From Symsagittifera roscoffensis (Eukaryota; Xenacoelomorpha; Acoela; Convolutidae), in NCBI RefSeq assembly GCF_963678635.1, contig NC_087068.1, forward strand, positions 41,067,649-41,131,648: DNA of 64,000 bases. The letters are read 5' to 3'. Made by a program: the position numbers and the translations under genes. Shown piece by piece: positions 24,001 to 34,798 of the stretch. Under the pieces are notes generated by a model. It made no database searches, was not told the origin of the DNA, and saw nothing but the letters and a program-made list of their open reading frames with translations. Position 1 is the first letter of the stretch. Every line of letters starts with the position of its first letter.

Positions 24001-24637
24001 ATTCCAGGTTTTCAAACTTTCAGGAAAAAAATTCTAGAGCACTTTTCTAACGAAAACGCCTCACGCGCTCTTCCTCCTCTCAATTAAATATTTATTTAGA
24101 CAACATCCCTTGATTAATAGGTTCATCAGAATTTATTGGAGCTAAATTAAAATGTTCTCAATTTAGCACTTAAAGGAAACCGTTTGACATCTCAATTGTC
24201 AAATTATTCAACTACTAATTCCTTACCCAAGGGACTAAACACATTAAACTGTTAAGACTTTAATCAGATGGAGGATATTGGTAAAGAATTCACAAATTGA
24301 TCCCTAATTTTCTGCCACTAAAATCATCTCAGCCGATTAAATGAAAGTAGCATTTAATTTACAATATTCCATTCCCAATCCTGTTCTTAATCAGGAAAAG
24401 GTGAATGGGAATTACCGCCAGCCAATGGGAACGCAGGAAATTAAGGTGACAGCCAATTAAATTCCACCATTTATCCACAGGATTGCAGCTTGAAATAACA
24501 TTTGTTCGGACATCTTTTCAAATATTGCACACTTTTCTGTCTTGCTGATATACTTTAAGCTGCTCTTTGATATTTTCCTCATAAAACTATCAATTTTTGT
24601 ATCTCATTTTTTGAGAGTAATCTCTGTAAACTTGAAG
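21041..24637. other. Intergenic DNA and presumed upstream region of the INSM-like gene
   Basis: No gene recognised. Short minus-strand ORFs (21511-21810 and 23686-24015, about 100 residues each) carry no known motif. A G10 run lies at 22741-22750. The last 1.6 kb is less AT-biased. It includes a CAGCTGG E-box (about 23078), a CAGCTGACG site (about 23418) and CCAATGGGAA-type sequence near 24422, plausible regulatory DNA for the gene that follows. This is inferred from position and composition only. Confidence 0.4.
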
Positions 24638-26739
24638 ATGGCGATATCGGAATCTAATGTGAAAGCAGCTCCGATTAAGTTTTCGCTCGAAAGAATTCTT
24701 TCCGATGACAAAAACACCATGATTGACAAATGCGCCACATCTGCTAAAAGACTCGATTTTGAGCTTCAATCTCAAAATTTGAATACAAAAATATCACCAA
24801 AATTCTCAATTGACAATCTTCATAATTTTGGCGCCTCGAATGCCTTTCCAAATTTAATTGATAGCGCAATTCCAGAAAATAATTTAAATTTAAAACTGCC
24901 AGAGTTTTCTCTGAAAGCAGAAAGTCTTTTAAACGACCGCTTGGTGAATTCAAATTTTGCTAACTTTGCACCTGCGAACATTCAGTCCTACCATAATTTT
25001 CTCAACATGAGCTTAATTCGATCTCAAATCCTGAATTTCGAAAAACCTGGTCTTCAAACTCTGCCAAATTTTTCATTCCGAACCAACCCACAACTTCAGC
25101 TAGACTATACCACTAGTAGTTCACCTTTGAATTATAATTACCAAATGAGAATGCTGCAAAACTTGATGATTCAGAGATCTTTCCAGCAACACCTGATTGG
25201 CCAAAACTTCACAAAGTTTTCTGCCGATAGCTTCGATTTGACCGGAAAAGGACTACAAAAACACGTTGATCTCAATTTCAACAACCAGCTGTTCAACCTA
25301 AACTGCAGTGAAAAAATACTTTCACCCAAGAAGGCATCAAATTTCAACCCATTGATTGGAGGAGCAAAGAGGACATTCGATCACGTGGGTGGGGGGCATC
25401 AGGGTGCGCGACATCATGGGGGATCGTCTTCGGGACTGTCGGCTGCTTCGCTCAATGCAAAGAAGCGCTGTACAAGTGGGAAGGGGAAAGGAGCGATGTT
25501 TTCACCAGTAAACTCTCAACTACTCGAACTGCTCGGTAAGTTTAATTTTACAATTGTTTTAAGGCGAAAATTTTCAAAAGAAAATCCAAAGACTGCTCGA
25601 AAAAATTGTTAAAAGAAACTACAAACGAGTCAAATAGTTGAAAATATCTTGTCAAATATTGAGTCATGACACGTTTTTTTTAAATTTTCCTTCGAAAAAT
25701 TTTGATTAGAGTATGGAATTTTTCGATCACCAATTTCAATATTTCATGTCCATGGAAAGATCCGTCGAAAATCAAAAAGCTGCAATGGCAGTCTTCAGTT
25801 GGGTCTCAAACTCAGTTCTCTCTGTAGCAAAGTTTCAAACAACCTTTACAGAGAGAACACTTTCTCATTTTTTTTTCTTCAAAAAACTCCCAAATTTGCT
25901 CTTGCTTGAAAACAACTTGATTTATTTCCTTTTGTATGTTTTTTCTCCTTTTAGCTTCAGGCGACAGTGGAATAGACGTGGGTTCAGACCCCAGTCGAAT
26001 AGATGGGGAAGATGACGTCACTTCTGCAGGATACCGAGATGACGAGGTCATCCGCATGGAATCCCTCATGACTCCAGAGGCGGTGGAGAAGCTGTCAAAG
26101 ATCCCCAACATAATCGGCGACTACATTTGTCAACTATGCAAGATAAAGTACAACGATGCTTTTCAACTAGCTCAACATAAGTGCTCCAACATACTTCAAG
26201 TCGAGTATAAATGTCCGGAATGTTCGAAAAAGTTCAACTGTCCAGCTAATTTAGCGTCTCACAGAAGGTGGCATAAGCCAAAATTCCAAGCCAGAGCTGA
26301 AAAAGTTTCCCCTTTGGCATTCGAATCAATAAAAAACGGAAACTTAACTTCTGTTGCTGAAATTTCAACCAGTTCAAAAATGGCAAACTACTCGTTTTCG
26401 TGCAAAAAATGCGCCCGAGAATTCAAAAAGCAAGCCTTTTTGGACAAGCACGAACAAACATGCTGCAGACCTAATATGAGCTCACCTATTGAAACTTCGC
26501 CCAAAAATATAACCAATTTTGTAGACTTTGCGACCAAAAACTTCAACAATATCAGTCCGATAGGAAGAAAGGGGCTTACAATTTCGCCCCTAGATGGTTT
26601 GTTGAAAATTGTCGACGGTGCCAAAACTGAGACAATTTCCAACACTGAAACTCCAGTTCGGGGATTTTATCCAAACTTCCCGAGAATGAATCTCTTGCAG
26701 CAGCATTTCCCAAGAGCCCAGAAGAGTTTGTTCAACTAA
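24638..26739 (+). CDS. INSM: INSM/nerfin-type zinc-finger transcription factor, 2 exons
   Basis: Exons 24638-25535 and 25955-26739 (TAA) give about 560 residues. Intron GT-AG, phase 1; a second AG at 25960 would also keep frame and remove two residues. Exon 2 carries the INSM signature: finger 1 YICQLCKIKYNDAFQLAQH followed by KC, finger 2 YKCPECSKKFNCPANLASH then RRWH (residues about 350-405), and a third, C2HC-like finger FSCKKCAREFKKQAFLDKH (about 448-475). Insm1, nerfin and egl-46 relatives are nuclear regulators of neural and neuroendocrine differentiation. The N-terminus lacks a basic SNAG start but has Groucho-type eh1-like motifs, KFSLERIL (about 15) and KFSIDNL (about 58). Start: the ATG at 24638 is preferred to an in-frame ATG at 24542, whose extension is hydrophobic and unlike the family. 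Only three fingers are seen, where vertebrate members have five. Confidence 0.85.
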
Positions 26740-27489
26740 ACGTCGTCTCAAGATAAAACTTTATATAAACATTTCTTGTAGAATGGATTTTCGGAATGTA
26801 ACTCAATTCAAATTGTATTCAGGATGAACTCAAATTTTCTTTTAAAAAAATTTAAAAGAATTCTATTTTATTTAATTTATAAATTAATTTAAAAACTAAT
26901 TCTCGAAAGAAATATTCTGAAAACTATTGGGCCAAATGAAAAGTTTCTGGCTAGTTCGCTTTTTTTCTCCAGACATTTGTGACCAAAGTTTCCTATTTCC
27001 AGACCAAAGTTAGCAATTCCAGAGTTTTGCCGCATGCAGAAAATAGGGCAAAATTTGCGACCGACAAGCGATATGTTAAGAATTTGCGATCCATGAAACG
27101 GCACAACCACCGCGACCATCTTGAAACTTTCATGCTTCAAGGAATAGACTTTTAGACAAATTGAAACTTTTCACAACCACACTACCATTCTAAAGTCTTT
27201 CAAACATTTCTGAATTTGGTATTATAATTTTTTTAATTAACTTCTTGCCAGCCCAAATCCGTTTATTGGGTTCTTAAAAACTACAATTTTTGTAGTTGCT
27301 TATACATGATGCTCTAAAAACTCATGACTACTTGAACTCCTACAACTTTGCTTAACGTTTGCTAAACGTTTAAGAAAAACAAGCTGGTTCATTCATTTCG
27401 ATGCTTCTCAGAAATCGCAGTCAGATAATTTTGAATCAAGTGAAAATGACATTGAACTTTACCGGTATTTTTTTGGCCATTCAAATTTC
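26740..27489. other. 3' flank of the INSM-like gene
   Basis: AT-rich; AATTTATAAATTAATTT-type sequence follows the stop codon by about 130 bases. A minus-strand ORF (26889-27140) has no recognised domain. No further gene seen. Confidence 0.45.
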
Positions 27490-27945
27490 CCCCTAATCAT
27501 TTATTGTTCCGACTATTTCCAAAGAAAATGACGAAATATTTGTGCTCGTGGTGTTTTTTTTCCAGACCAATAGTTCGATTTTGTATCTAGCAATTTTTGG
27601 CAAAACGTTTAAATACCATCTGAAACGTATTGATGTCCTGAGCTCAAATTATTCAAAAAAAATCACCTGTCACCAATTTTTGTTAAGTTATGGGGGTTTA
27701 AAGATTGTCTTTTGACCACGTGGGACAATAATGGCGTTCCAAATTTGATGAAGCAGGCTATTTGGCACAACTGATTTGTTACTAAGAGTGAAATATATCA
27801 TTTTGCACTTAATATGGCGTATGGGGGATGATTTTCAAAAAATCTCAAAGCTTTTTCCAGAAAATTTTAAAACGAACACTGCTCCACAGAATTTGAAAGG
27901 CAATCGGAGCAATCAGGTTTTCGTCCTGGTACGAGCAGTCTTTTT
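27490..27945 (+). repeat. Dispersed repeat R1, copy at 27.5-27.9 kb
   Basis: Shares ordered blocks with 62745-63250: GAAATATTTGTGCTCG (about 27535), TTATGGGGGTTTAAAGATTG (about 27685), then CTTAATATGGCGTATGGGGG (about 27808) and GGCAATCGGAGCA..TACGAGCAGTCTT at the right end. Non-coding. The right-end hairpin is weaker here than at 63.2 kb. Confidence 0.7.
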
Positions 27946-30071
27946 ATAGTTTATTATCAACGTAATCTTTGATAATTTTTATTCGTTTTCGAATGGCTCA
28001 CTTTTTCATCGTTTATTGGGCAAATCAATAGTATCTATAATCTATTCTAACACCAGGCACTGAATCACCAAATTTGTTAACACTTTAATTGAAACATCAT
28101 GATAAGTGGCGTGATAAAAACGTTTTGCCAACGTGTAAGATCTATCACGAAAAAAAATTTGTTAATTAATTGTCTGAAAAATACACTTCCTTTTTCCAAG
28201 TTCTCAATAAATTTTGAACAAGAATCAATCATTATTTTTCTAAGATTGTACCAGTTTCTAGCATTCTGCTCCCCATTTGATTTTTTTATAAAAAATTTAA
28301 ATTTTTTAAAAAATGGTTGTGTTCAGTTTGTACACATTTTAGTTTTTAGGAAAAAAACTTATTATCATTTTCTAAACAAACATTTGAAAGATACAAATTA
28401 GCGTCAACCTTTTTATACAGTCAACAAATTTTTAGTTTGTAAAACTAGTAGCAAAATTAAGCATAACTTGGGACTAAACAAAGGTTCTTTCACTATGAAA
28501 CATTTAAATGGTGTAACGATTTGCATATATTGTTTCTACTACGGTTATTTTACGAAATATGAAATTGAGTAAAGGAATAAGAAAAATAGTTTGAAAATTT
28601 TTAAAATTTGTTTCATTTCAGTTAAAAAGAGAGGATTGAACTGGTTGAAATGCCATTGAACCAGCTAAAAACAAATAAATTTTTGAAAAAAGCCCAGATT
28701 AATTTGAATGGGAACTATGTCTGAAACAGTGCGAAAAAATTGACAACATACAAACTTGACTCCGAACAAACTGAAAAACGAAAAAAAAAAACGTGACTCC
28801 GTACAAACTTACTTTAAGGTACTAAAATTTGGCGGAAAAGCCTCCCTACGCCATCGTTCCCTCCCATCTCTTTTATTAGTCCCACAAATTCATCCGACTT
28901 TTTTTTTCAAAAATTGATACCAAATTATCACCAAGAGAGTATATTTTGAAATTCACAAAAAAATGCAACTAAATACCACAAAATTGAGTTCTCTTGATAC
29001 CTTTTTATTTCATTAAAGATATCTGTTCCACTAATCATTAATATATAATTTGCTTTTACACCCAAATTGGTTTTTTATAGCTTACATAGTGCTATAATTG
29101 AAAGATAAATGAACCGGATTTTTCTTTTATTTTTTATTAAAAAATAAATTCTACATGAGTTTTTATTGATAGAGAGTCTTTGCAGAGCGAGTTTCAAGTT
29201 GATGAAAAAATAATGAGTTTTCGCAAATTCTCTTTGTTTCGCAATTTCCCATTAAAGGCGGTGCTTCTTTGGATAATTCTGCTGGTCGTCCGTCCCTGCA
29301 GAGGTTTGATGAGTATGATACAAGAATAATAGGTTGGAAGAATTACGGAGAGATTACAAGTATCAGATATATCAAACAACGCTTTTCTCTCCTCTCTTTT
29401 TGAGCTATCACAGGTGTGTGTATATTAGGAAATAGATTGCATTCCTTTGATCCGATTTCCACACAATTTCAACACGAAATTTGAGTCAACTTTGTTCAAT
29501 AAGGAATCTTTTTGATAAGGAAATATTATTCCTCTCCTGAAATAATAGCCAAATTAAATTTTAAATAGACTCGCGATAAGATCAATCGCGACTATCCGAA
29601 AATACACAAGATAAAACTCGAGACGCAGACAATGATTCCCTTCCCGTTAGCCGCGCCTTTTCCGAGACCGGCTTGAATATTTCATTTGGGGGATATTTTC
29701 AACATTTTTCATGCATCTGAATAAGTCATTCGACCGTCTTTCATCTTTTGTTTACTTCCCCTGAATAATGTGCCAAAATAGCGCCTCAGTGTTGTTGTTT
29801 TAGACCAAAAACTTGCTTCCTTTTCAGCCCTCCCCCAAACAAAGCAATGGAAATGCTATCGATTGTCTGCTTTTCCAAAATAAGTGAAAAAGTTTTTTTT
29901 ACGTGTTGGTATTTATGAAGGAATGCACATGGTTGCCAAGCATGAACATGTAACTGAGCCATAAGGCGTTTAGTTTCCAGACTATGTGTCGCACCGATTA
30001 TAATTCAATTTATAATGTGGACAGATTTTTATAGCCGCTGACGAAGTCTGGAGATACCGATTGTCGTTGCG

Positions 30072-30205
30072 ATAGTCCGATAGTTAGTCACGACGTTTAC
30101 TGTCTGAAAACTAGTCACGATATAAACTGAGAGTTAGTCGCGATTGTCTTAATATATTAGTCGCAATGGTCGAAACTTAGGCGCGACATAGTCTGAAAAT
30201 TAGTC
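30072..30205 (+). repeat. Short imperfect repeats around AGTCGCGA
   Basis: Variants of GTCTGAAAATTAGTC(A/G)CGA recur at about 30 bp spacing: TTAGTCACGAC, CTAGTCACGAT, TTAGTCGCGAT, TTAGTCGCAAT, TTAGGCGCGAC, then TTAGTC. Confidence 0.6.
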
Positions 30206-30985
30206 TAATTATTGAATTGAGGACGGCTGTTTTGTCTTATTATTACGGTGTTATAAGCAAACAATCGAGTTATACTTTACGAGCGTTTGGTTAAAGATTT
30301 TCTAAAAAAAAAGTTTTTTGTGAAAATTTCATCCTTTTTCAAAAATTTAATGTTTTCCATAGAAGTTTAAGCACAGCCGGAACATGCACGGCTTCGCGAG
30401 GAGTCTTTTTTTTTGATAAAAACTGAGTCTGAAAAACATCCGATGGTTACATGAGCCAAAAGCGACAAATTAAACAATAAAAGCAGCCAATAATTACGTC
30501 ATTTGAGTGACTTGCATCATTTTGCATCACTTTTACATGCATCATTGATGTTGATGAAGTGTTACATTAAAATTGTTGCCATTTTAGGTGATAAAATTTG
30601 TCTCTGGCTTCAAGTCAACGGGTTCGTTCACCTGGCGATGGTTCAGTATCATTTGAATGAAAACATATGACGTAAGATTTTTAACTACTCGTTGCGTGGA
30701 CAAAGTGAGCGATTCACTTTCAAGTTCCAAAAATGGTTAACTACTCTGAGATTTAACTTTAGAGCGATTCATCATCAAATAAACTGTTCAAGCTAATCCC
30801 GCGGCAATTGTTTATAATTTTAAACAGAGTTTGAAAAAGTTAAGGTACTATCAATTTTTTTTCTTGAAAATCAATGATAGTATGAATTTGGAAATAAAAA
30901 AATTACTTCAAAAGCTGATAAGAATCAGATATTTTCAAACAAAGTCAAAAAAAGCACCTGTAAAATTGATGGAATATTTATTGCG

Positions 30986-30989
30986 GAAT
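30986..30989 (+). other. Target site duplication, left (GAAT)
   Basis: GAAT directly precedes the 5' LTR and is repeated directly after the 3' LTR at 59693-59696. A 4-bp duplication fits Ty3/gypsy integration. Confidence 0.8.
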
Positions 30990-31398
30990 TGGAACCTGAT
31001 CTAAACTACATTTTATTATTGGATAAATTAGATATTTTACCACTGTAAAATCTTTAATATTAACCAATCATAATCCATCCAACTAACAACCCACTTATTT
31101 GTAAGTGCTGAAAATACTTGTATTTTCAGCACCAGAGAGATTTGAATTTAACTTAGAAATTAGTTGCCTCTCCAAGAGAACTTCAGCTGCCGCAATAAGC
31201 CAGTATACTCTAGATCTATTGAGCCTAGCAGAGACTAGTTAAACACCCTGAGACTAGTAGATATAAGAGTAAGATTAGGATCGGTATTAGACTAAGAAGT
31301 TGCACGAATCTATCCGGCCGAAAATAAGATAGCGTGACGAGCAGACGGTGTAACCTATCCGAAATTACTCTATGAGTTAACCAAAAGGATCTAACTCA
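30990..31398 (+). repeat. 5' LTR (409 bp)
   Basis: Begins TGGAACCTGATC and ends GGATCTAACTCA. Identical in length to the 3' LTR; I count three substitutions between them (near the CTTTAATATT site, the GAAAATAAG site and the AGCGTG site). It contains an internal inverted pair (GTGCTGAAAATAC / GTATTTTCAGCAC, about 31107-31132) that can form a hairpin. No strong TATA box was identified. Confidence 0.95.
31107..31132 (+). other. Perfect hairpin inside the LTR
   Basis: GTGCTGAAAATAC is followed almost directly by its reverse complement GTATTTTCAGCAC, with essentially no loop. The same palindrome is in the 3' LTR at about 59399-59424. It may be part of the 3'-end formation or promoter structure; this is inferred. 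Confidence 0.7.
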
Positions 31399-31400
31399 AC

Positions 31401-31418
31401 TGGTGCAACCATAAGTCT
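31401..31418 (+). promoter_or_regulatory. Candidate primer binding site
   Basis: TGGTGCAACCATAAGTCT starts two bases after the 5' LTR. TGG complements the CCA end of a tRNA, as expected of a minus-strand primer site. The cognate tRNA was not identified. Confidence 0.5.
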
Positions 31419-32045
31419 CGAATAAGACCTTAATAGCTTAGAATTAACCAAATATAGATTAGAATTTAGACAAAACATTTTCAAAATGTTACACGATAAT
31501 AATTTAATTGAAATGTCTCTACGACTCAAAAGATCAGAGCCAATATTCCGCACAATACTAGAACTACCCGGTATTGGAAGGAGACTTCGAACGAGAGACG
31601 ACATACGACTACATAGAAACTTACCATTTAGTTTCATGGTTGTACGGCAAAAGCCAACACAAATTTTTATATTTAGAATCTTATTAGCAATGAATTAAGA
31701 TTTTCATTTGCAAACATGAAATTTTAAAGAAAATCTTCATGATTATCTCAGGCGCTAAACAAAATTACTAATGTACAATAACGATTGACAAAAAGATCTC
31801 AGATCATTTTCTCAACTTCTGCAGTATTATATAAAACATATTTATTTGAAAAATATTTAATAAAAATAAAAATATAAATTAGTAGCATGACAATAAATTG
31901 TTAGTATATATAAATCATCCTGTTGTTCCAGCTTCATCACCTAAACATAACAGCAATCCTAAGCTAACTAACATCATAAAAAACTAAAACTTTATATCAA
32001 ATAAATTTAAACCATTTTAAACTTATATTTACTTAATTTTAAACC

Positions 32046-32072
32046 AGATCATCAAGGCTTATCCTTGGATCT
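32046..32072 (+). ncRNA. Leader stem-loop 1
   Basis: Outer stem AGATC/GATCT, 2-nt bulge AT, inner stem CAAGG/CCTTG and loop CTTAT. Fully paired apart from the bulge. A related stem-loop follows 60 bases downstream. A structural RNA element is inferred from the pairing. Confidence 0.6.
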
Positions 32073-32105
32073 TAATAAATTTTCTATCTCATTAATTTTT
32101 AATTC

Positions 32106-32132
32106 TGATCATCAAGGCTTATCCTCGGATCA
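32106..32132 (+). ncRNA. Leader stem-loop 2
   Basis: Outer stem TGATC/GATCA, same bulge and loop as stem-loop 1, inner stem CAAGG/CCTCG with one mismatch. The outermost pair differs from stem-loop 1 at both positions and still pairs, a compensatory change. Confidence 0.6.
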
Positions 32133-32645
32133 AAAAGAACACTTTTGTTCTCCCCCACCCACTTAATAAGTGTCTAACGACCTCAAACGTCGATTCACTA
32201 CCCAACTTTTTCAAAAGACCCAGGACTAATGGAAATTTTTAATAATACTAACCATTCAAATTAGGCTAAACAGTGAAGAGCTTCGGTTATTTATCCTTCA
32301 CTTGAACCCTCCTCTTACCAGACCCAGGATAGATATTAGACTTAGTAAGTTTAAAATAGTATCTAACGAACTACTTGCGTTCTAATTATACCTGAACCTT
32401 GTGGATCGATTTACTATTCTCCAACCCTTGAACACAATCACTACCCCTAAGTAAGATTAGGTAATTTAACACCTTAACTTAGACTAGCCACGAGAAAGTA
32501 AAAAATCATTCTCCGGAATCGATATACTTTTCTCTCCAACCCTACATAAAAGACCCAAGTTAGGCTAACCAAAAAATCGTAAGGAATAACAGTCTAGGAT
32601 ATAAAAATCACGCATAACAATCTTGCATCCTTCATCCTAAGCCTT

Positions 32646-33068
32646 ATGTCATTCAAAAATTTAGGAAAAAAACAAACATTCGTTTTACCCAATTGTGAAA
32701 TAGAAAACCAAAAATATGATCTTGTAATAACTCCACATACACAAACAGTTGGATACATTCGAACGAAACGACAATCAATAAAAAGAAAAATTGTAAGCAA
32801 ACAAAGACAAATCACACGAAAAAGATTTTCAAAAAATAGAAACGCGTTTTCCGAATCAGAAACCAACAGTTTAGACGAACTATACAAATTAAAGGAATCA
32901 ATAAATAAAAACTACCCCATCTATAATCAATTATATTTTTCCGACTCAGAAACAACTTCAAACTCATCAAAAAGAGGAAAAAGAAGAATAAAAAACAATA
33001 TAAACACAAACCAGTACACCTATATAATTGGAATCAACCAATTAGACATATTGATAGTTATATATTAA
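32646..33068 (+). CDS. Unknown basic ORF 1 of the giant element (140 aa)
   Basis: ATG at 32646, TAA at 33066-33068. The product is Lys/Arg-rich in the middle (TKRQSIKRKIVSKQRQITRK, residues about 40-59). It contains two SESET/SDSETTS-type acidic Ser patches (about 74 and 100) and a short hydrophobic C-terminus (about 125-140). No recognised domain. It lies 18 bases before the next ORF, upstream of gag, where typical Ty3/gypsy elements have no separate gene. It could be an accessory protein, perhaps nucleic-acid binding given its charge; this is inference. Confidence 0.6.
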   Translation: MSFKNLGKKQTFVLPNCEIENQKYDLVITPHTQTVGYIRTKRQSIKRKIVSKQRQITRKRFSKNRNAFSESETNSLDELYKLKESINKNYPIYNQLYFSDSETTSNSSKRGKRRIKNNINTNQYTYIIGINQLDILIVIY

Positions 33069-33086
33069 CAGTTATCAAACGAAAAA

Positions 33087-34298
33087 ATGAGCCACACTCA
33101 AAGTGACGAAAGTCCAGATGAAGAAGCAATTTTTCCCTTTCTTATAGATTCACTCCATGATAGAGGAGAAACACAATTTTGTAAAAACTTACTCGTAAAT
33201 TTAATTGAACCAGGAATCAGTCCATGCAAAGCAGAATTCCCGGATGTAAAAATCAAAAGACAAATTAAAGAACATTATCTAAAAGACATATGTGACCTAA
33301 CACAACAATATGGAATCTACACCATAGATTTCAGCACACCACGAACAGCTCATAACAAATATGTAATTCAAACAGACGATATAGGCTTAGAATTTTCGAA
33401 AGTATTCATAGAATACATCAAAAGCATACAATATCATAATTCACAAAGAGCAAACTCAATATTCACTAATGAAGTTTTTGCAATAATATATAGTTATATA
33501 TCTATATTAGAAAAAACGGAAGTTCAAAGCACATCACCAATAGAAACATCCAAACATACAAAAGTAAGAAACAAAATCACAATATTTTCAACATTTTTAC
33601 ATATAATCCGCCAAAATTTCACCAATAATGATGTCTCACAAAACACCAAACATGATTTACAAAAAATTTTAGCATGGTTTATAATAGATTATTTTACCCA
33701 CAACCTAGATTTAATTTCAAAAGCAAGAAAAAATTTCAGACCCCAAAGTACCAATGACGACATTGTCATTGCAGAACAATCAGATTACGTTTGGGACCCT
33801 GAATGGTCTCATCCTGCATTTATAAACATTCCACAAGATATCTCGAGTCAAGCGATAAGTACAATATCTTTTCACAGAGATTATGTAAAAGTAATACCAT
33901 TAACGGTTGACGCAACACCATTAAATTATAATACTTTTTTACCCGATACTCGAAATAACAGCTTAAATTCAACAGTCATACTTAATGAAAATCTCAATGG
34001 AACTAGAAATCTTACACAGCAAGATATTCAAACACCATCACACTTCATAAATGAAGAAGTAGTCCAAACAACAGTAACAACTACACAACAAAGTATTTCA
34101 CCAATACTCCCAAATCTCACAACACCAAAAAATACAAATACATTACTACCACAGGTAACCTTACAGTCAACCGTTAAACCTTCGGTTGCCCCAAAATACT
34201 CACATATGGACTATCAGACATATAGACTAATGAAAAAAAAACCGTCAAAAACACGAAAAACGTTCACAAAAAAACACTTTTGCAGAACACAATTATAA
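33087..34298 (+). CDS. Unknown ORF 2 of the giant element (403 aa), upstream of gag capsid
   Basis: ATG at 33087, TAA at 34296-34298; one of the longest intact frames in the element. Residues about 10-230 look globular and mostly helical (for example EVFAIIYSYISILEK near 130 and IFSTFLHIIRQNF near 165). Residues about 270-375 are Thr/Gln/Pro-rich and likely disordered, and the end is strongly basic. No known domain recognised. Possibilities are a divergent N-terminal Gag/matrix region or an accessory protein. The following frame (34280-34650) is Asn/Pro/Tyr-rich and open, so a frameshift may have cut a longer protein. Confidence 0.6.
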   Translation: MSHTQSDESPDEEAIFPFLIDSLHDRGETQFCKNLLVNLIEPGISPCKAEFPDVKIKRQIKEHYLKDICDLTQQYGIYTIDFSTPRTAHNKYVIQTDDIGLEFSKVFIEYIKSIQYHNSQRANSIFTNEVFAIIYSYISILEKTEVQSTSPIETSKHTKVRNKITIFSTFLHIIRQNFTNNDVSQNTKHDLQKILAWFIIDYFTHNLDLISKARKNFRPQSTNDDIVIAEQSDYVWDPEWSHPAFINIPQDISSQAISTISFHRDYVKVIPLTVDATPLNYNTFLPDTRNNSLNSTVILNENLNGTRNLTQQDIQTPSHFINEEVVQTTVTTTQQSISPILPNLTTPKNTNTLLPQVTLQSTVKPSVAPKYSHMDYQTYRLMKKKPSKTRKTFTKKHFCRTQL

Positions 34299-34798
34299 TT
34301 ATGCACACCAACAAAAAACAAATCAACCCCCTCGAAAAAATACACAAAATTTAAATCACGTATGTTCCCATTATTGGAATCTCCCAAATACATCAACCAA
34401 TTCAGTAAATTTCCCTGATAATCCATACCCTCCACAGGATTATAGTGAAAATTATCCATTTTTTCAACAAAATAAAAAAAAACAACAGAAACCTTATAAC
34501 ACAAATAACTTATCATCTGATGATGATGATTACTATCAACCAGATATTTTGAAGACCGCGACAATCTCATCCGTCCCAAAATATGAAAATTTACCCACAA
34601 AATCCGACAGATATACAAAATCCACAACAAATGCATATACAAAACCCATTTAACACACAATCTTTTCAACCAATACAGCCACAAAACCCAATGACTATGC
34701 ATTCTTATCAAACAACTCAAATGCAAAATGAAATACAGCTTCCATATTACCTCCAGCAACATGAAATAACAAAAAATTAATTTTCAAATTTTTCTTAA
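34280..34798 (+). pseudogene. Asn/Gln/Pro-rich linker region before the capsid, frame-shifted
   Basis: Two overlapping plus-strand open frames of low complexity. The first runs from about 34280 to a TAA near 34651; the second, ATG 34583 to TAA 34778-34780, is Gln/Asn/Pro-rich (QNPFNTQSFQPIQPQNP). The protein-like composition moves from one frame to the other around 34550-34600, consistent with a one-base frameshift in a disordered Gag region. Confidence 0.5.

Larger units (their letters stand above)
27946..30989. other. Intergenic DNA up to the giant LTR element
   Basis: No gene recognised. Of the short ORFs, 28099-28401 is Phe/Leu-rich and typical of AT-rich chance frames. The stretch 29560-29880 is less AT-rich and of higher complexity than its surroundings, so it could hold regulatory DNA. 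A short repeat cluster lies at 30072-30205. Confidence 0.4.
31419..32645 (+). other. Long 5' leader of the element
   Basis: About 1.2 kb without a convincing ORF. A 70-residue basic ORF at 31486-31698 has no known domain. The leader contains two related stem-loops at 32046-32072 and 32106-32132, which lie where packaging or dimerisation signals are found in retroviral RNAs. It ends at the first sizeable ORF (32646). Confidence 0.6.

Noticed and set aside
23686-24015. 109-codon minus-strand ORF upstream of the INSM-like gene
   Set aside because: No domain or conserved motif; would need expression data.
28099-28401. 100-codon Phe/Leu/Lys-rich ORF
   Set aside because: Composition typical of random AT-rich frames.
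34214-34762. 182-codon minus-strand ORF inside the giant element
   Set aside because: Antisense shadow of the Asn/Pro-rich Gag region; Tyr/Leu/Trp-rich as expected from the complementary strand.
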